Assembly (NCBI GenBank): GCA_036507285.1
Contig: CM071835.1
Location: 49,131,501 to 49,195,500, forward strand
Direction: 5' to 3'
DNA from: Trichosanthes cucumerina
Taxonomy: Eukaryota > Streptophyta > Magnoliopsida > Cucurbitales > Cucurbitaceae
DNA length: 64,000 bases
The position numbers and the translations under genes were made by a program. Under the pieces are notes generated by a model, which made no database searches, was not told the DNA's origin, and saw only the letters and a program-made list of their open reading frames with translations. Positions 59,991-64,000 of the stretch are shown one piece after another; the stretch's first letter is position 1; the number at the start of each line of letters is the position of its first letter.

Positions 59991-60374
59991 CTTATATATA
60001 TAGTTGCATAAGATGCAACTAGGTTAAGACATTCCAAGCTCTTGTGTGTTGTAGGAAAGGTTCCACAAACACATTCTCTCTCACAAAAAATATCTCATCT
60101 CACCTAAAGGGAACCCACGTTCCTCCCTCACCTAGAGAACAACGGAGAAAATCCAGTGGTCGTGTCTTCGTCCGTTCGTGTTCCTGTTGCTGAGATCGTG
60201 ATCGTGAGAGAAAGGAGCACTTGAAGAAATGTTCTTCAAAGGTAATTTTTCTTGCTGTCCAAATACTGTTTATATGCTTAATCAAGTGAGTTTCGTTCTT
60301 GAATGTAATCTTTGTAACTAAATTGAGAGCGCGCGATTCACAATCGCTTCCGCTGCGGGACTCGATTCCCTTCA
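59991..60374 (+). repeat. 3' LTR of the A element (A4), right piece
   Basis: It continues A4 after the nested element and its target duplication. TATA-like CTTATATATATAG, hairpin GTTGCAT-AAG-ATGCAAC (60003-60019), splice-donor-like CAAAG|GTAATT near 60240, end GATTCCCTTCA. The two pieces sum to about 1,560 bp, like A3. Confidence 0.9.
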
Positions 60375-60532
60375 TTTCGAAATACACATTCTAAAAGGAG
60401 AAGAAGAGCAGTCCTTGGGAGGCAAGACGTGAGTGGAGGCTCGAGATCGTGATGGAAGCTCGAGAACGAGGGACCGACATCGACACATACGAGTTTTATT
60501 TCTCTTTCTTTTACTTTGTAGCTTGGTTTATA
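60375..60532. other. short unassigned spacer between LTRs
   Basis: This is 158 bp between the end of LTR A4 and the minus-strand B LTR. It is not the continuation of the C3 pol that flanks the A element on the left. No motif was recognised. Confidence 0.4.
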
Positions 60533-61894
60533 TGAAGGAAATTGATTTCCCGCAGCGGAAGACGTCGTGAAACTTCGTTGATTCGTTATGTGTGTAATTT
60601 CTTAAAAAACATAATTTATCTCATAAAACCCTAAGTTCAGCATGTTGATTTTAAAAGGAATACAGAAAGTAAACATTTTACTAACCTCTTGTAGACAACT
60701 TCTTGGATTTCCTTCTCGATCTCTCTCGATCCAATGAACTTCACGAACAAAAACACTTCCAAAAGCTCTTCTCGGTTGTTCTCGGGAGGTAGAGGAAGAG
60801 TTGTGGAACTCCCTTTGGAATTTGGGATGGAGAAAAGGTGTAGAGAATTGAGAGAAGCTAGAGAGAATTTTGTCTATCTCTTTTGTTGGAATTCAAAAAA
60901 TGAGAACTCTTCACTACCCAAGTGCTTCACAAGCACCTATTTATAATGGTGAGTGGTGGAGTTAAAATCTCCACCAATTCACCATTTACCACAACCATAT
61001 GATATGCAAATCATATTTGCATATCACCATAATGTAAGGTATCTCATACCTTATTATACAAATCCTATTTGCATAATTGTGGAATAATTAATTGAATCAC
61101 ATTCAATTTAATTTCTCTCAATTCAATTTCTCCAATTTAGCACTAATTAATTAATTAGGCTATTCTATAGTTTATTATGAATCTAATTCACATAAAACTA
61201 TATATTATGTCAACTATATCACATATAATTCACATAACTACCCAATTAATGAATTTGAACTCTTCAAATCCACTCCAAACTATAAGCCCTCAATTTGTCC
61301 AATTGAGCCAACCGAGAGACCTAATGGACCTACACCCGATGAGCTCCAATGATATGAGATTAATCGATCAAACACTTTGATCCAGTTAATCACTATTCAT
61401 TAGCTACGGTAACACTCCACTAAAGCCCGTCGTTGAACTCCCACCACTGTAGGAGAAGTTGTGTGCATCGATATGACCAATACCAGCGAGTCGTCCCTTC
61501 ACAGGTCGTTCGTAGCCACTTGTAGGTCAAATTACCGTTTTATCCCTGTGTCTACTTCGTGTTCCTTAAGTCTCACTGCTCCTCTAATGAACAACTATGT
61601 TGTATTGTCCAACGATAAACAATGTCCCCCTCGGGCCAGTGAGAGGGCGGTCGCCCGTTGTTCAAGTCCCGGAGACAACACTTAAGGGAACAACCTCTCT
61701 AAATTCCCTAGGTCGGGAACGAGTGAATTCCTTCTTGCGTTGTCAAACTCCCAGCTCCCCACGAGGTTCTGTCCCCAAGAAGATAGGCATATTGGGTGTA
61801 TCCAGACCACCCTCACCCGTACTAGTCAAAGGGCAGACCCCTGAAGATAGGAGTTCGTGACATGCTCAGAATTTAGGACAAGTCACTAATGGTC
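60533..61894 (-). repeat. copia LTR, type B (copy B3), truncated
   Basis: On the minus strand it ends GAAATCAATTTCCTTCA at 60533, with the CGCTGCGGG wording of other LTR ends. Its beginning (about the first 390 bp) is missing, and the sequence joins RNase H coding near 61891-61900. No PBS follows its end, so it is a 3' LTR remnant. A decayed AT hairpin lies near 61201-61232. Confidence 0.75.
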
Positions 61895-62344
61895 AGCAAC
61901 GTTGTGCTCCGAAGCTATCTGCTTGACTGACACGTCTCTTCGGTGCACAATCTCCCGTATCAGGTGATATTTGCGTTCAATATGTTTGTCCCTCTTATGA
62001 CTTCGAGGTTCTCTCGAATTGGCTACTACTCCACTGTTGTCACAAAACAGGGTCACTGGCAAGTTCATATTTGGAACAACTTCCTAAGTCAAACAGCTTC
62101 TTTTGCAGCTTCACAAGCTGCTACATACTCTGCTTCCATCATGGAATCAGCGATGCATCCCTGTTTGATGCTTTTCCACACTACAACTCCTCCGTTGAGG
62201 ATAAACACTGACCCCGATGTAGATTTCCTAGAATCTTTATCAGTCTGAAAATCAGAATTTATGTATCCCGTAAGGATCAAATCCCTACTTCCATACACTA
62301 GCATGTAGTCCCTCGTTCTCTTGATATACTTGAGGATTGCCTTT
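61895..62344 (-). pseudogene. copia RNase H-region remnant, minus strand
   Basis: On the minus strand: YLKYIKRTRDYMLVYGSRDLILTGYINSDFQTDK, then QGCIADSMMEAEYVAACEAAKEAV, a small frame slip, and DNSGVVANSREPRSHKRDKHIE to SEHNVAD, joined into LTR B3. It is cut at 62344 by LTR A5. It looks the least damaged RNase H segment in the window apart from the slip near 62075. Confidence 0.8.
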
Positions 62345-63920
62345 TGTTGGGATTTATGCCCTAAACTTGTATAATTTTGATCAATTAAATAAACTGTTAT
62401 TTGTTTTGATAGAATTACAGTCTTGCTTTATAAATCCAATAAACTAAGCTCCAAGGTTATAACATTTATCTTGAACATCGAGTAGTAGTGGACACTATTT
62501 GGGTTGAGTTCAAGAATATAACCTAAATAGTCTATGGTATAAGAATAAGGTTGGAAACCTCATTCTGGTAACACCATGGATGCGACTCACTTTGTAATTA
62601 GTACAAATGAGGTAATTCAACTCATTCATGTAGTTGACATGCGAGTGGGGGCATCTGTATGAAGAGTTCATACAAGACTGGATCGCAAATTATTAGTCTA
62701 ACTAAAGATTGTAACAACCGTTAATGTGGATAAGATTAGTAATTTATAGATGGTCATTAGTGACTCGACACGAATCCCGAGCAAGTTAAGAACTCCCGCT
62801 TATAGGGGTTTGTCCTTAGACTAGTATGGGTGAGAGTGGCACTGTGAATCGACTCAATAAGCCTACCTTCTCAGGTGTGATGGAACCTCTCGAGGTAGCT
62901 GGAAACTTAAGCTGTGCAAGATGGAATTCACTCATTCCTATGCTAAGGAATTAGATAGGTTGTTCCCTTAAAAACTGACTCCAAGTCTTGAACAACGGGG
63001 CCCCGCCCTCTATGAGGGTATGAGTCTAAGGTAGGACCTTAGACTTGTTGTTCATTAGAGGATCAATGGTGCTAAAGGAGCAAAAGAGGTAATCTGTGGG
63101 TAAAACAAGAATTTGACCCGGTTGTGATTACGAAAAACCCGTAATGAAGGGTCGATTCATGGGTAATGACTATATCGAGTGGACACAATATTATCTACAT
63201 GTGAGTGAGAGTGCGGCTACAAGTCTATAGTGGAGTGACTTGTAGTTAATGAATATTGATTAACTGGATCAAAGAGTTTGATCAGTTAATCTCACATCAT
63301 TGGATCTCATGAACTATAGGTCCATTAGGTCCCTCAGTTGGCTCAATATGGTAATATTGAGGGTATAAAGTTAGGAATGAAATTGAAGTGTTCAATTTCA
63401 TACATTAGGTGTTATATCAATTATATATGATATAATTGATATAATAAATAGTTTTAATGTGAATTAGATTCATATATAAACTATATACTAAAGAGAGAAT
63501 AAAGGAGGGGTAGGATGGTCATTTCCATCCTATTCCCCTATATATATGGTTGCATGAGATGCAACTAGGTTAAGTGATTCCAAGCTTTTGTTGTGTTGTT
63601 GGAAAGGTTCCAAAACACAAACATCTCTCTCACAAAACACCTCACCTCTCCTAAAGGGAACCCACCTTCCTCCCTCACCTAGAGAATAACGGAGAAGATC
63701 CGGTGGTAGTGTCGGCGTTCGTATAAGTTCATGTTGCTGAGATCTTGATCGTGAGAGAGGAGGAGCACTTGAAGAAAGGTTCTTCAAAGGTAATTTTCTT
63801 GTTGTCCATTATGTTCATATGCTTAATCTAGTTATATATGTTCATGAATTATATCGTTGTAACTAAATCAAGAGCGCGCGATTCACAATCGCTTCCGCTG
63901 CGGGATTACGATTCCCTTCA
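62345..63920 (+). repeat. 5' LTR, type A (copy A5), of an element running off the window
   Basis: TGTTGGGATTTATGCCC to GATTCCCTTCA, 1,576 bp. AT hairpin 63413-63443, TATA box, hairpin GTTGCAT-GAG-ATGCAAC (63549-63565) and splice-donor-like CAAAG|GTAATT with GT at 63790. It differs from the other copies by many small insertions, for example near 62704, 62875 and 63197. It sits in the minus-strand RNase H remnant. Confidence 0.9.
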
Positions 63921-63922
63921 AA

Positions 63923-63934
63923 TGGTATCAGAGC
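63923..63934 (+). other. primer binding site of the A5 element
   Basis: TGGTATCAGAGC, perfect. The leader continues to the window edge; a palindrome cluster would be expected near 64215, outside the window. Confidence 0.92.
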
Positions 63935-64000
63935 CCAATTGCGTTCTTGATTTATGTTCTGAATTTTTCAAGAACAAGGTGAGATTTACTATTTTTGCAT

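Larger units (their letters stand above)
42936..60374 (+). mobile_element. copia element of type A with both LTRs, hosting a nested C element
   Basis: 5' LTR A3 (42936-44498), PBS (44501-44512), leader with palindromes, gag, protease, integrase, reverse transcriptase, RNase H (stop at about 50493-50495), polypurine tract (50590-50601) and 3' LTR A4 in two pieces (50602-51777 and 59991-60374). Without the insert the element is about 9.2 kb. The flanks (GAGAG and TTTCG) do not match, so no target duplication is seen. The long LTRs and their opening suggest an Angela-like copia; this lineage call is inference. Confidence 0.88.

Overview
This is plant nuclear DNA, almost certainly from a dicot. 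It is AT-rich and has an intron-containing host gene, tRNA-derived SINEs and layers of long-LTR Ty1/copia retrotransposons primed by initiator-Met tRNA (TGGTATCAGAGC). A cucurbit source is my guess from the look of the LTRs; nothing in the window proves it. No bacterial, organellar, CRISPR or rRNA feature was seen.

Layout: (1) 1-4.2 kb holds the last six exons of a family-1 beta-glucosidase (BGLU42-like). A minus-strand copia with a short LTR sits in the intron at the left edge. (2) 4.2-10.6 kb is gene-poor, with two SINEs, a decayed copia gag-protease of another family and unclassified repeats. (3) 10.6-28.5 kb is a pile of copia pieces carrying three related long LTR types, which I call A (about 1.5 kb), B (about 1.8 kb) and C (about 1.9 kb). 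It contains an A LTR fused to integrase, a B LTR inside that pol, a minus-strand 5'-half C element (D) with an A LTR inside its own LTR, and a B LTR fused to a C-family pol that ends in a C 3' LTR. (4) 28.5-35.6 kb is very AT-rich, with microsatellites and diverged repeats and no gene I can support. (5) 35.6-42.9 kb is the 5' part of a C element (C3). (6) 42.9-60.4 kb is an A element with both LTRs; a C element (51778-59985, TSD ATCTC) lies inside its 3' LTR. (7) 60.4-64.0 kb holds a minus-strand B LTR plus RNase H remnant and a new A element running off the right edge.

Every retrotransposon polyprotein here is damaged, so none looks autonomous. The most interesting signals are in the noncoding parts of the copia elements. 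Clusters of the perfect palindrome GCGTTGCAACGC start about 295 bases after the primer binding site in both A and C families. An AT-rich hairpin at the same place in the A, B and C LTRs keeps pairing while its sequence changes. A splice-donor-like site in the LTR and an acceptor-like site just before the gag start suggest a spliced leader that would remove the palindrome cluster.
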